A DNA stretch of 64,000 bases from Iris pallida (GCA_029216955.1 JANAVB010004179.1:18778-82777), one strand, 5' to 3'; numbered from the stretch's first letter, positions 37,529-49,374 are shown. A program made the numbers and translations. Notes: a model not told the origin generated them from the sequence alone.

Positions 37529-39062
37529 AATCTACCTAACTTAGAAAAATTGTGTCCTCAAAATTTCAAAGAGCATGAGGCATGCCTTAGAATGTAATCA
37601 AGAAGATGACATAATAATGATTAAAATGAGTTAGATCATGATTAGAATCAAACAGTAAGAAAAGATGCAAAGTAGCATGATTAAAGTATAGCCAAAAGGG
37701 TCTAGTCAAAATGGTTCAGTGACAGAATTGAAATATGATTAACTAAACAAGAAAAAGGTCATTAGGCAAGAATAACTATTTAACCAAAATTATTTAGACA
37801 CGATTATAAAATCAAAATCTAGATATGTTTAGGAATCTAGTGGAAAGTCAAAATAAAGTAATTGGTTCTAAATGATTACTAGAAAGAAACTAAATGACGA
37901 TTCTTAAATAGGAAGAAAGAAATAAAGAACTATGAGTTTATTAGGAAGATGGTAATAAGAAATAAAGCATCAATCAATTTGAAAAATTAATAGTCGTATG
38001 CCAATAAAAGATATAACCTCTATGGTATTCGAAAAAAGTAAGTATATCTGAAGTAATTTTATCAAGAATTTTTGCCTCGCCAGTGTATATCTGGCTGTAG
38101 TAAACCCTTAGTTTTATTGCTCAAATATAATATGGTATCGAACACTCTATCAACTCTATCCAATATTGACATAACAAATCAAAGGATCAAATAATAAAAC
38201 TAGGACATTGTTTTAATAATATTGGATAATCTACGCTTATTTATAATTACTTCAACTGGGGGATCATACCTTATCAGTGCGCTGCTGGCTGCAGTGAACC
38301 TACAGTCTACATAATTTAAATAGATGGCGATAATGCACATCTGCCTTGCCATTGCAAGTCACCAAAAATTATTTCAACTATATCCATAAGAATTTCAAAG
38401 GAGCTTCTATAAATTCAAACAAGTTGCAAGACGATAATGATAAGAAAAGTGTAAGTATCTAGTCCTTTAAGTGAAAGCATCAATTTTGAAAATAAAACGA
38501 TCGAAAAATGAACGAAGACGACTTGGAATTAATATATGGGTAACCGAATCAAGTTAGGCTCAAATCTCAATAGATGAAAATAGAATATTGATTCTTTGAA
38601 AAATACTTTCTTATGGTCAATGGAAAACAAATAAGCCATACGAACCTTATGATATGATGATGTTTAGAAAGGCAAAAAATAAAATTGCATAAATGATCAA
38701 GATTAGAAATTGAATGCTAGGAAGGCCTAATTTATCAAGCGAATGGTCTACTCACCTTTGATTCCACCATCATATTAAAACAAAATATCATATATCCTAG
38801 AAAAATTTCTCAAATTACTAATAGGGTCTAGAATTCAATATATCTCTACCTAAATCACTGGCCTATATAGCAACCTTAAATACCCAACAGTCAAATTGAA
38901 TATAGGACTCCTAATCCTAGTCATTCTCCTAAAATTAAATCAATCTTAATTATGAAAGAGAACTTCCTAATCGCAGGCTCGCAGCAGTACGACTATTATA
39001 AGTACGACCGCAAATTCGCACAATTTTGCAAAAACTGACCTGTATGGGGCATACAAAAAAAT
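37529..39062 (-). other. Array internal domain 2 (non-coding)
   Basis: The 1534 bp domain is collinear with internal domain 1, including both module copies (about 38070-38110 and 38265-38310). Small indels and point changes separate the two domains. No coding capacity. Confidence 0.75.
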
Positions 39063-40163
39063 TGTCATGACCATACCCGCTTTTTGGGATACGAGTATGT
39101 AGTCAAGTCAAGCCTTATGCCATAGCATCGACAGTAGTTTGCTGTATAGGTCTCAATGTCAATCTCAAATACAACAAAATCATATCTAATTGCTCATTCA
39201 CAATAATTATTTTATTTACAAATCCAATGATACAAGCATAAATAATTTTTGGGAACAAATCCGGTAAACATTTAAATAAAAGAAATTAACTAATCTATCT
39301 ATAATGTAAGATCGGCCTCCAAGATCTCTATCTCCCCCGTATAGTTTATAACGCAAAAGTAGGAAGCATGCTAAGTCACCTACAACGATTCAGTCAAGAA
39401 AGGGGCTAAAGTACAATCCTATTGCAAAAATATAACTTAATACAAAATAAAATTGACAGTAAAGATGCATTAGAAAATAAAAGAAACATTTGTATGAACT
39501 GAAAATGATAAACATGTACAAACAATCACTAGCAAGTACAAGTACGAACAACTGAATCATGAACATTGAAAACTAACAGATGGTGTGCATTTGAAATATA
39601 TTTCGACATGTGAATGGATTGGACTAATACGGCACATGATAGATGTCTATCACACATTTTGGTACGGCTAACCCATACATGAGGTGTATGACTTAGCTAT
39701 CATCCATTAAACATTCATTGGGGTTTATTCACAAGTCTACTTAGCATTTCCTCTTCCGATTTACTAAACAATCAATAACGTTCAATGATACAATCAAGCC
39801 TACCGTGTCACAATCGTATCTCAATATGATACTCAATGAAACAATATGAAAGATAGCATTATAATATAATAAGTACATAAAGTAATAGTGTACTTGTCTC
39901 GATTAGTTGCAGTTGACGTGACTTGATTGTGTTGGCACAAAATACTCGCGAATGTCATAACTACGCATTATAGCCTCTAACGATGGAATAGTCTGTGTCA
40001 TTGGGTCTGGGATAGTAGACTAGGGTTGACATGAGGAAGTCAAAATCACAAGAAATAGGAGCGCATGACTGGTCACGGTCAAGATTGATATTCAAAGAAA
40101 AATTTCATATAAAAAATAAATATACAACTTTAGAAAATATATAACTTTAGAAATATATATATA

Positions 40164-40245
<82 letters not shown>

Positions 40246-42396
40246 AACTAAGAAGTGTATTTGACAAAATTGAGTTTTAGCCTTAAATTGATTTTCTAGG
40301 TTTTTAGGTATTTATCTAAAATTATTTTAACTCGTAAAATATGATTTTCTAGTATAAGAATATTTTCTAAAGTTATATATATTTTTTTCACCAAAAAAAG
40401 AAAAAAATATATATAACTTTAGAAAATATTTCTTATACTAGAAAATCATATTTTACGAGTTAAAATAATTTTAGATAAATACCTAAAAACCTAGAAAATC
40501 AATTTAAGGCTAAAACTCAATTTTGTCAAATACACTTCTTAGTTAAAAATATATATTATTCAAATATCAGAAAATATAATAATTATTTAGACTTCAAGGC
40601 CCAGTTGAAGGTATATGTAGAATCAAGAATAAAACTATATTTTTATTACAAATAATTATAGAAATTATAAACAATAAAATAAGTTATAATAGTAACAACT
40701 AATAATAATAGCTATATACAAAACATCATAATACTCTATACAATATAAGAATACTAATATGTAGGTGTACATATATATATGAATACATACTTTATCCAAA
40801 TATGGTATAATAATAAACTAGTATATAATGGTAAATTTAATAATTATAATGATACCATTGTTAATACTATAAACATAATTACCAGTATTACTATTATATT
40901 AATAATAGTTAAAAGAAAAGTTTGTTTTGGTGTAAACACTAATAACAATACCCCCTTTCCCCTTCCTCATTTTCTGACCACACATATAACTAAGTAACTA
41001 AAATAAAAAAAATGAATGAGAGAGAGAGAGAGAAACAAGCTGAGAGAGAAATTTATTGAGAGGAAGAGGAAAGAAAGAGAAGAGTAGAGAAAGTGAGCGA
41101 AGTCACCGATCTTGGCACGGAGGCGATCGGAGCGACGGGCTCGGGGTGAGGCCGCTCGACATGTACGACTGGAAGGCGGTCACAACCACAAGATAGGGCT
41201 CACGACGGAGATCTGGTGTGGCACCGGCACAGAGGAGGGGTGGCGCATGGAGAGCTCGACAAAATAGCGATGGAGAGAGCTTCACCAGCGGTACTGGGCG
41301 GTGCTCCAGCAACGAGGTGAGTAGTGGGGTTCAATTGACTTAGGTGGTGAGGGTGGTGTATTGTTGGTGGCGGTGGTGAATGAGTCGGTGGCGACGATCT
41401 ATGGGATTCGTCGAAGTTGGGAACAGGGGTTGCGAAGAGCTAGGGTTTCAGCTCAGGTGGTCACCAACAATGATGACAAGGTAGGTGATGGTGGTGATGT
41501 TGAAGTAGTTCAGATGGTATCCGATCCATCTGTAGAGTGGGTGGTGCCGAAGTGTAATGCACGATGGCGTGGCTGGGAGAAGGTAGTGTCAGGGGCGTTG
41601 AGGAATTAGTGGCTGGGTTGCCACCGGTGGATGGCGCCCTGATGGTTAGGGATATGGTGGCTGTCGGGACAGGGAAGCAGGTGTGCTAGGTAGTTGGATG
41701 ACAGCCCTTACTGATGACCAAGAGTTAGGGTTTAGAATTAGGGATAGGATCTGGAAATTAGGGTAAGGATTTGCTTGTGGATTTAGGGATTGGGCTGTGT
41801 CAAAGTTGGTGTGTCCTACGAGACACAGGATTAGGTGGATGTGTTCGGGGTTATCAGATACGGAAAAGGCAATATAATTGTAACAAGAAAATTAATAGGA
41901 AGGAAAATTAGGACACAGACACGATGCACGACACAATGATCATGGTGGATGGAAATTGGCTATGGTGGTATGAGGAATTTATAGAGAAAGCTAAAGGAAG
42001 CCTCCCCTAATACAGGAGTGGGGTTTCCCTAATTAGGGAAGGATTAAAATTTGGAATAATCCTGTCCAAAGATTCAAATCAATCAATTAGATTGATCAAA
42101 TCCTAATCCATTAACTAATAACAACAATTAATTATGAACTAATATCTAATATTCAAATAATAATAATTATTTAAAAAAGATTTTATAAGTTCAAAGATAA
42201 TCGTTAATAAGAAATTAATAATTTAAAACTATATCTTTTTTTAAAACAAATCATATAAAAAATATAGTTGGCAAATCCTTTCGTTATCAAAAATATCTTT
42301 TGTACGATTTCAAATAAAATATTTTCTAGCTAGAAAATTATATTTAAATCTAAATAAAATAAGTAAAATTAAAAAAATTCGAGAAGTGGGCTTACA
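39063..42396 (-). repeat. Array LTR3 (5' LTR)
   Basis: The LTR is 3334 bp, from TGTCATGACCA to GTGGGCTTACA. It is about 290 bp longer than LTR1 and LTR2 because of a TA tract (about 40149-40240) and an inverted duplication (40241-40548). The TATA box position of the other LTRs reads TAATACA here (about 42008), so the promoter is probably weakened. Confidence 0.8.
40241..40548. repeat. Near-perfect 148 bp inverted duplication in LTR3
   Basis: Arms 40241-40389 and 40400-40548 are separated by a 10 bp spacer of mostly A. By eye they differ at only two or three places. LTR1 (about 30970-31110) and LTR2 (about 35525-35665) carry only the right-arm orientation, so the left arm is a copy made in LTR3. 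A (TA)n tract sits beside the left arm. Confidence 0.9.
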
Positions 42397-42401
42397 CATT
42401 G
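42397..42401. repeat. Right target-site duplication of the array
   Basis: CATTG, the partner of 29897-29901. The TNP2 frame upstream ends in codons for NPKRNI followed by this copy. Downstream of the left copy the frame continues as VYLQPL. Confidence 0.7.
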
Positions 42402-43640
42402 ATGTTTCTCTTCGGATTGTTCGGACCCGAGATGATAATGGTTTCATACACATCCACGACGATAGGTTGTATGGAGTGACAATCACAGGCCAACACAAAT
42501 ATTAAATAGGAACCCAAAAATCCGAAGGGGGTAAAACTATCGAAGGAGAGCCCCAATCTTACATTATGCTGATCAGAAGCAAAATTTGGATACTCTCGAT
42601 CAAAGGGCTTCCATACTTCTCCATCGGATGGATGATCCAATACTCCATCGATCTGTTACGCCTGTGTCAACTCATGTTCTCGGCAGTATCCTTTACCATA
42701 AACAACCTATGCAATCTCGGCATCAAAGGCAAGTAGTGCATCGAATAAGTCGGCTTCTTGCACCCAGAGTTCTACTTGTACTGGTTGCCTTGTAGCGATT
42801 AGCACCACAAAATCTATATTGTCTTTATCCTTATCGTACTTGTAGTACAACATGCATCCGTTGCGATACGCATCAATTTTATCATATCTCATCTAGAGCG
42901 ATCTCACCATTCTCTTTGATCGATAGAAGTCTGTAGGCAACTTGGCACCCTCCTGCAAGATCTCTATAATCAACTCGATGATTCGTTTGTAGCATTCTTG
43001 AGACATATTGAAATCGGACTTGATGCTCAGTAGTTTTGTAACCATCTCCAATGGTGCATGATCTTCACAAACAGGATACAACGGAGTCCTTGCATTCTCT
43101 AGTAACTCTATAAACTTGGTAGCATCGATATTCGGTGCCTCCTCAGCGACATCTGATTGTTCGAATCAAAACTAGACCCTACACGTCAAAAACCATGTTC
43201 GCCTACCCTTCGTCGTAATCAGCGTGGTCGTGGACATCTATATATGGCTCCAAATTAGGCTCCGGCTCCGGTGCTATAGGCATAAGTTCTCCGTGTGAGG
43301 TCACTGATAGTAATTCGGCATAAAACCCCTCAAGTATAAATGATATTTCATGTCCACTTCTGGATGAGATTTCAAGTTGTGATATCTCATACATGAATAC
43401 TTAATTTTGGTACGGTCCATATACTGAGGGAACACCTTGACGAACTGTTGGAACTGCTTTACCCCCTGTATAAATTTATCCCGCACACCGTAAATGTTAT
43501 CAGAGTGATGATTATACATCCACGACGATTTGCAGATGGTAATTCATACCCATTTGAAGATAATTCTATAAAGATGGATACACATTATTCAAGTATATTA
43601 TACAAATGGATGCATATGGATACACATGAATATTAAATTA
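42397..43640 (-). pseudogene. TNP2 N-terminal region of CACTA A
   Basis: The minus strand begins with a transposase-associated domain (MDRTKIKYSCMRYHNLKSH, then DMKYHLYLRGFMPNYYQ). It continues with KFIELLENARTPLYPVCEDH, KSDFNMSQECYKRIIELI, LPTDFYRSKRMV, YDKIDAYRNGCMLYYKYD, DHPSDGEVWKPFDREYP, NVRLGLSFDSFTPFG and ISGPNNPKRNI, where the array interrupts it. This is the standard order of the TNP2 N-terminal half. Stops and frame changes (near 42890, 42705, 42530) make it a pseudogene. The C-terminal half resumes at 29901. Confidence 0.9.
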
Positions 43641-43684
43641 GTGCCATCACGTGTTCAATGTCAGCCCTTCTCTTCAATTTTTTT

Positions 43685-44250
43685 ACTTCTGTAATCCATT
43701 TAAGGCTTTTAGAGTTCTACAAGATTTCAGAAAAATAATAGAAGGCAAACTATGTAATTTTATTTTCTAGAATTTTTTTATTCTTTGTTTTTTAATGATT
43801 TTTTACTCCTTTCATTCTTTGCCTTTTCTCCTATTTTTTGAAATTTGTAGAACTCAAAAAGCCTCAATAAGGCTTACAGATGTAAAATTTTTTCAGAGAA
43901 GGTTGACATGGAACTTGACTTCGGGCTGACATGAACACATAAAATAAGAGATAATGATATCTATGTGTCATGTGTTCCTTGTGAGCCCACAAGAAACACT
44001 TGACCTCGGAGTGTCCAATATCATAGTATCTTGACTCAACACTAGGTACCAACATACTTGACACTTGGGTGTTGTCACGTGTTCTTTGTGAGTCATTCTC
44101 TGAAAATAAATTTTGCTTCTGCAAGCCTTTTGAGGCTATTAGAGTTATACTAGATTTCTGAAAAATTCTACAAAAGACTAAGTTCTTCATATTTTTGTTA
44201 TAACTCTAGTAGCCTCAAAAGGCTTGCATAAGTAAATTTATTTTTCAGAG
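43685..44250. repeat. Two hairpin repeats in the CACTA A 5' region
   Basis: One inverted repeat has arms at about 43690-43752 and 43823-43886, sharing TTTAGAGTTCTACAA-type sequence. A second, related one has arms at about 44110-44155 and 44198-44245, sharing AGCCTTTTGAGGCTATTAGAG. Both contain AAGCC(T)TTT(T)GAGG cores. A third relative occurs in element B at about 52195-52300, in the same position relative to TNP2, so the hairpin belongs to the element family. Confidence 0.8.
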
Positions 44251-44369
44251 AAGGGCTCACAACATGGACTTGATTTCAGGATAACACGGACACTTAACAT
44301 AAGAGATAAGTCATCATGTGCTCCTTGTAAGCCCACAAAAAAATTGGACCTCGGAGTGTCCAAGCTAGC

Positions 44370-44780
44370 ACTTACCTAGCTAGCACTTACCATGAATTAC
44401 TTGGCGATAGCTATATATCTAGTACTTACCTACATACCTAGTATCTTGACACAATACCAATCATACCTACACTTGACACCATACCATATCTAATAGGATA
44501 CTCAATCTATACACTCTACATACTTTCAATTAAGCCCCAAACTTACCTTAACAATTATTCAATTCCTAAAATATCTAATATACTTCTAGGATACTCACTC
44601 TATACACTTTAGGTACTACGATACTCCTTAGTATCTAAATATAAATATATATATACTTAGATGGATACACATTTCGCATCTTAGATATCAAAGTATATCT
44701 AGGATACAACCTTCCTTAGATAGCCTAAATTTAGGACCCGTCATACACATATAACTAGATTATCACAAAACTAGTTACAA
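44370..44780. repeat. Degenerate short repeats (CTAGGATACTC / ACTCTATACACT)
   Basis: Words such as AGGATACTC, CTCTATACAC and GGTACTA recur irregularly here and in element B (52135-52500, 52980-53100). They look like subterminal repeat sequence of this CACTA family. No coding signal. Confidence 0.6.
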
Positions 44781-44964
44781 CATGTGTGTCAGTTACAACT
44801 TATTCATTTCTGATGAACTAACTCATTTGTGTGTCTATATTGTGTTATTATAACCTCAAATACATAACAAATTCCTTATTATGTATCAAAATGGAATATA
44901 ATATCTATACATATTCCCAAAATTAACTAAATTAAAAAATTAAACTGAAATTAAAATTAGCTAA

Positions 44965-45150
44965 ATGTCGTGTCAATGTGTCAGTGTGTCAGTGTGTCAG
45001 TGTGTGTCTTATGTCCTGTGTCTTGTATCATTGTGTGTCCTATGTCCTGTGTTAGTATGCGTTTGTGCTAGTATGTGTCATGTCAGTGTGTGTGTGTCGT
45101 ATCAGTGTCATGTTAGTGTCGTGTGTGTCGTGTCGGTGTCTATGCTATAA
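44965..45150 (+). repeat. GTGTCAGTGT/GTGTCGTGTC minisatellite, CACTA A
   Basis: Irregular tandem repeats of about 10 bp units built from GTGTC and AGTGT. A GC-rich stretch follows (45150-45420). Element B has the same two blocks at 53220-53360 and 53370-53690. The Val/Ser/Cys-rich frames through it are by-products. Confidence 0.85.
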
Positions 45151-45439
45151 GAGGGAGAGAGGGGGATTATGGTTTACCGAGAACGAAGAGGATGATCGGG
45201 GGGTGGGGGTAGGGTCACCGGAGGGGAGGAGAATCGGAGGCGGAGACGGAGGGGGAGCGTAGGAGCGCCTACGCGGGGGAGGGGTTCACGGTGGAGAGGG
45301 GCTGGAGGTGGCGGAGGACCGGAGATGGAGGAGGGCTGAGGGGGGCTGGAGCGTTGGAGCAGGCTGCAGAGGACTGGAGAGGGGGAGGGGGGATTTTCAA
45401 ACTTCTGTCGAAATTAGGGAACGTGTGAATGGGGGGAAT

Positions 45440-45743
45440 GAAAAGTTAGAACCCTATATTAAAAACATTAGTGACATCTCAAACATATGTCGCTATTATA
45501 TTATATATTGCGACATACTAAGTTTTGAGTCGCTAAACGTTGCTATTTTTTTCATATAGCGACATTCACCTACTCTGCGACTTATTATTTTCATAAAATT
45601 ATACTAGTTGCAAGTTATCGCTGGACGTCGCAAACAGTGACGTCTTGCAATAATTTTATTTATGTCGTTAATATGCAAAACATTGGCGACGTTTTCTTCA
45701 TGCATCGCTAATTTCGTCGCTGATTTGGCTTATTTTTGTAGTG
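45440..45743 (-). repeat. 5' subterminal repeats and terminal inverted repeat of CACTA A
   Basis: Many copies of GCGAC, CGTCGC and TCGCTA in both orientations lead to the terminus GGCTTATTTTTGTAGTG. CACTA transposases bind such subterminal repeats, which is known for the superfamily. The region mirrors 53700-53978 of element B. Confidence 0.8.
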
Positions 45744-46156
45744 TTATATTTGACACTCTTTAGAATTAAACTAGGCATGAGTAGTGAAAAAAGCATATTG
45801 TTTCAGTCAAACATATGTGATAAACATGGTAGTTCCTATATGTATTTGAAGTATCTCATCATGCTTCGAGTTTGATTGAAGCTATTATACCCAAATACTA
45901 ATAACGGGCAACGACGCAATGAAACGTTGCTAAAATGTATCAAAACGTCGTTATTTTGTATCTTAGACGTCGCTACATCGTTGCGAAACATTGCTAATAT
46001 GTTGACATGGCATAGCTTGCCATGTCAGCAACTTTGTAACAAAACGTCGTCCGATTGGTCGCTACTTTGGAGACGTTTAACAACAAAGCTAGACGTCGCT
46101 GATTTAGTGACGTCATGTCGCTAAACGTCACCATTGTCAAAATAATTAGCGACATG
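45744..46156. mobile_element. Spacer and left piece of an older CACTA-like element (C)
   Basis: 45744-45890 shows nothing. From about 45900, GACGTCGCT, AACGTCG and TCGCTAAACGTC words resume up to the start of element B. With B removed this joins 53982-54138, which ends TTATTTTGGTAGTG, so B lies within an older, probably non-autonomous CACTA copy. I could not find a clean left terminus for C. Confidence 0.5.
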
Positions 46157-46959
46157 CACTACCAAAATATCTCATATTAGCGGCGCCTAAAACGTCGCTA
46201 AACAGCAAAAAAATGTCGCTAACTTCTGACTTCGACGTTTTTACCGACGTTTCGGGCATGTCGCATTATTCATGGTCGCTAACTTATAAAACGTCGCTAT
46301 AGCGACCTCATTCGGCGATGCTCGACGTCGCTAGTTTTAGCGACGTTTACCGACAAAAATGTTGCTAATTAGCGACGTAACATTTCGTTGCTGATTGTCG
46401 CTGTCCATTCAGGTTTTAGCGACGTTACAGTCAGAGATTAGCGACGTTTGTCAAATCTATATCTTGCAATTTTTTGGTTGCCATGTCATCATTTTTTGAC
46501 GTTTTATGACATTATGATACTTGAATACCGACGTTCGGATACTAGATTTGCTGACCTGTACAGTTTGCCACATCAACGTATCTGCGACGATTAGCGACAT
46601 TTTGATTCTTAGTTTTGCAACGTTCTAGCGATGTATGTATGCGTCGCTGACCGTCACTAAGCGTCGCTAATTCCAAAAAAATGTAAAAAAACAGAATGCA
46701 GTATGCATTTCACATAAATAACAGTTACATTAAAAAAATTGTACCTGCATTTAGAGTTTCAGTTTGCAAATAATAACCGGAGCAACCCTCCGTAGAATTC
46801 CCTGGGTTCGCCGACCCCTTCGGTGGAACACTCAACACCGGTAAACCTATAGAGACAAATAATAATAATACACTACCAATAATCAAATAAATAGAATCGA
46901 ACGATCAAAAAGATAAGAAATAACCGGGTGGATAAATCCACGACCAAACGGCTATAAAA

Positions 46960-49041
46960 GTGTCCGATAATATTCAACATAACATAACATAAATAGTCAT
47001 ACGGATAAAATAAATAAATAAAGACCCAAAATGGGTCACAAACAAATACATAAAGACCCAACAATGGGTCACCAATACAACAAATGAAAACAAGTCCAAT
47101 AAAGGACTACGCCTGGTCAGTGAGGAGGAGGAGGAGGGAGGAGGAGGAGTAGGCAGTGCCTGCACCTGGGACACCAGGAACCGATACTGCTCCGGGGTCA
47201 GCATCACCGGTGACGACCCATCAGTAGGATAAAGAGAGGCAGTGGAGCCGCTGCAGTCGGTGTGGATGCCGAAGCATGACCAGGAAGTGTCCGCTCCATG
47301 GCCAGCAGTCTGGAGTTGGTAGAATCCATAACAGCCGCCAGCCTCGAAACCTGCTCGCCAATGGCCGCCTGCGTCCCTACAACGCATGAACGGCAAGATC
47401 CATCCTCCCTGTACGCCTGAATGGCACGATCCGTCCTCTCGTCCGTCTCCCTAATGGTGCGCTCGAGCATATCAAATCGTGCGGTGAGGGCCACGTTGTC
47501 CGTCTGCGGCTGAGACTGGGCTGCTCCTCCATCCTCCGTAACAGCTCGTCACGCAGCTCAGTAAGCTGCGACAGAGTTTCCCTACCCGGGCTGACTCCTC
47601 TGAGGGCTGTGGGGAATGCACACTGGCAGAGGAGGTTCTGGATGATTGCATCGCACAAAGGTGCAGTAGGATCCCGTACCGTAGTACGTACCCCTCTGAA
47701 GACCACCAATGGCGGTCATCCAGAGCTCGTCCATATCCGAGCGGAGGGGGCTGCGAGAAATTACCAGCCCCTCCCTCCGCAGATGCACTAGTAAGCTCAC
47801 GCTCTAGCCTAAGATACTCATCCTAGAAAAGTACGCATCTCGATAAGCATAATATTTACTACCAACCTAGTTGTTCCATGTCTATGGATATATTTGCATA
47901 TTTTTAAGTTATAATAAAATTAGTAACACATAAAGTAATACTTACATAGCTCTGCGTGACCCGATCATCGATGAGCTTTCCGTCCTTCGGTGGGTAGACA
48001 GGAAGACCGTCACCATGTTGGGGTTCGCACCCTTCTTTACCTGTTATAATAAAATATTTGTCCTTGAAGTTAAACATTTTATTACTACTTTCATTAAAAT
48101 AATATATTACAGTAAAACACGTACCAGGCGACGGAAATGTTCCGTCATGGGAATCGAGCCACCACAACACTTCTCTGCCCTCGTCCTAGCCACCTTCGCC
48201 TTCTCCGACCGTTCCTTGTACCTAGGAGCGTCGAATCTAGCCTTCATGGCAGTCCACTGCTCGGACGTGATCCAACCTTTTATCCCTTTTTGGAACGGCC
48301 TCGAGCCTTCTGGTCGTCGATCGCATCCCGGATCAACTTAGCGGCAACGGTAGGAAATTGCTTCTCAATCGTGTCAGTCCGGTGTGGTGGATAAAAATAT
48401 ATTTTCTACAAGAATTAAATTAGTTAGCTATACAATATGCATAAAATATAATTTATACTAAAAGCAATATACTTTAGTTACCTTACAGTGGGCAAACCAG
48501 AATGCCTTCCTCTCGTCCGAGGCATCCGAGTAGTTGATCCAAGGGCCCCCGTAGTTGGACCTCAGAAATAGCCCCAATGCCCTCTAAATTGATGGGGACG
48601 ATATCTACACAACAATAATTAAATTCATTAATATATAGATATAAGTATATATGAATGTTAACTAATTAACTTACTTTGTAGGCCCATCAGACCAAATCTC
48701 CATCCTCGTCTCGTCCGGAGGGGTGCATGGGGGTTCACTTGGATCATATGGAGACGGTGTAGGTGCGACCTCCTCCACCCGCTCTTCCGTCTCCATAATA
48801 CTGTCCGCAGGAGGAACGTTGCTGGACGAGATAGGTTCAGGCCTGGAACTGTTCGTCCAGGAGTACTGCCACGTACCGTTGACGCATACGGAGATCTGAG
48901 TGGCTGGTACACTAGAGTACTAGGAGACGAGGGACCGGCACCGTCATCCACTAACGGAGTACCACTCCGTCCATCGGTGGAACCTCTACCTCCACAGGAT
49001 ACTCCTCTAACGTTATGGTGGTATCCTCTGCGTCCTGTCAT
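46960..49041 (-). CDS. Ptta/En/Spm-type transposase protein (Transposase_24-like), five exons
   Basis: Second gene of plant CACTA elements, thought to bind the ends (TnpA-like role). Exons inferred from GT-AG sites on the minus strand: 49041-about 48669, about 48607-48482, 48405-48125, 48040-47946, and 47822 to about 46960. Key stretches are RSNYGGPWINYSDASDERKA (exon 2), IEKQFPTVAAKLIRDAIDDQ and ITSEQWTAMKARF ending GGSIPMTEHFRRL (exon 3), LWMTAIGGLQRGTYYGTGSYC-type sequence and TLSQLTELRDELLRRM (exon 5), then a C-terminal coiled part with MLTPEQYRFLVSQVQ. Exon 3 has a frameshift near 48290 and exon 5 changes frame, so it may be broken. The start ATG is the one opening MTGRRGYHH. Confidence 0.75.
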
Positions 49042-49065
49042 ACCTGATAGAAATAGATATCTACA

Positions 49066-49217
49066 AGATAATAACCAGCATTTAACATATCACAGTTTAT
49101 AAAAGTAGATCAAGAGCAACCCTCCGTTGAATTTCTAGATAATAACCATGCATTTAACATATCACAGTTCAAAAATAGACCCGGAGCAACCTTCCGTTGA
49201 ATTTCTAGATAATAACC
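49066..49217. repeat. Tandem repeat, about 70 bp period
   Basis: AGATAATAACC begins copies at 49066, 49137 and 49207. Copies share CATTTAACATATCACAGTT and GAGCAACC(C/T)TCCGTTGAA. A related single fragment lies at about 46767 (AATAATAACCGGAGCAACCC). It lies just upstream of the Ptta gene. Confidence 0.85.
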
Positions 49218-49374
49218 AAGTCTAGATAATAGCATCCAAAAACATCCAGGTCTATATAATAACCATGTCTAGAAAATAAAAAACTTCAAGAGTTGTAAAA
49301 ACATCCAAGTCTAACCCAGAAATAAGTTTACCGAAAACAAATCCAGTCAAAAGTCATATCATACTCTCTACCCT

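Larger units (their letters stand above)
29902..42396 (-). mobile_element. Tandem LTR array: LTR-internal-LTR-internal-LTR of a non-coding element
   Basis: Three LTRs alternate with two internal domains, all on the minus strand. LTR1 is 29902-32962, internal 32963-34485, LTR2 34486-37528, internal 37529-39062 and LTR3 39063-42396. Each unit is about 4.6 kb and no internal domain encodes gag or pol. The array sits in TNP2 of CACTA A, flanked by CATCA (29897-29901) and CATTG (42397-42401). These are explained as one CATCG target after CpG decay of each copy. Two back-to-back elements sharing a middle LTR arise by unequal recombination between LTRs. Confidence 0.85.
27608..45743 (-). mobile_element. 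CACTA element A (En/Spm), interrupted by an LTR array
   Basis: Minus-strand CACTA transposon. Its 5' end is at 45743, where the plus strand ends TTTTTGTAGTG (minus CACTACAAAAATAAG), preceded by subterminal GCGAC repeats. It contains a TNP2 transposase split by the 12.5 kb array at 29902-42396. Homology to element B stops at about 27608 and no left terminus was found, so the 3' end with any Ptta gene is lost. Without the insertion the remnant is about 5.6 kb. The bases after the 5' end are TTA (45744-45746), the expected 3 bp target copy, unpaired here. Confidence 0.8.

Noticed and set aside
44965..45150. CRISPR-like array at the GTGTC repeats
   Set aside because: Plant nuclear DNA. Units are about 10 bp with no spacers, so this is a minisatellite.
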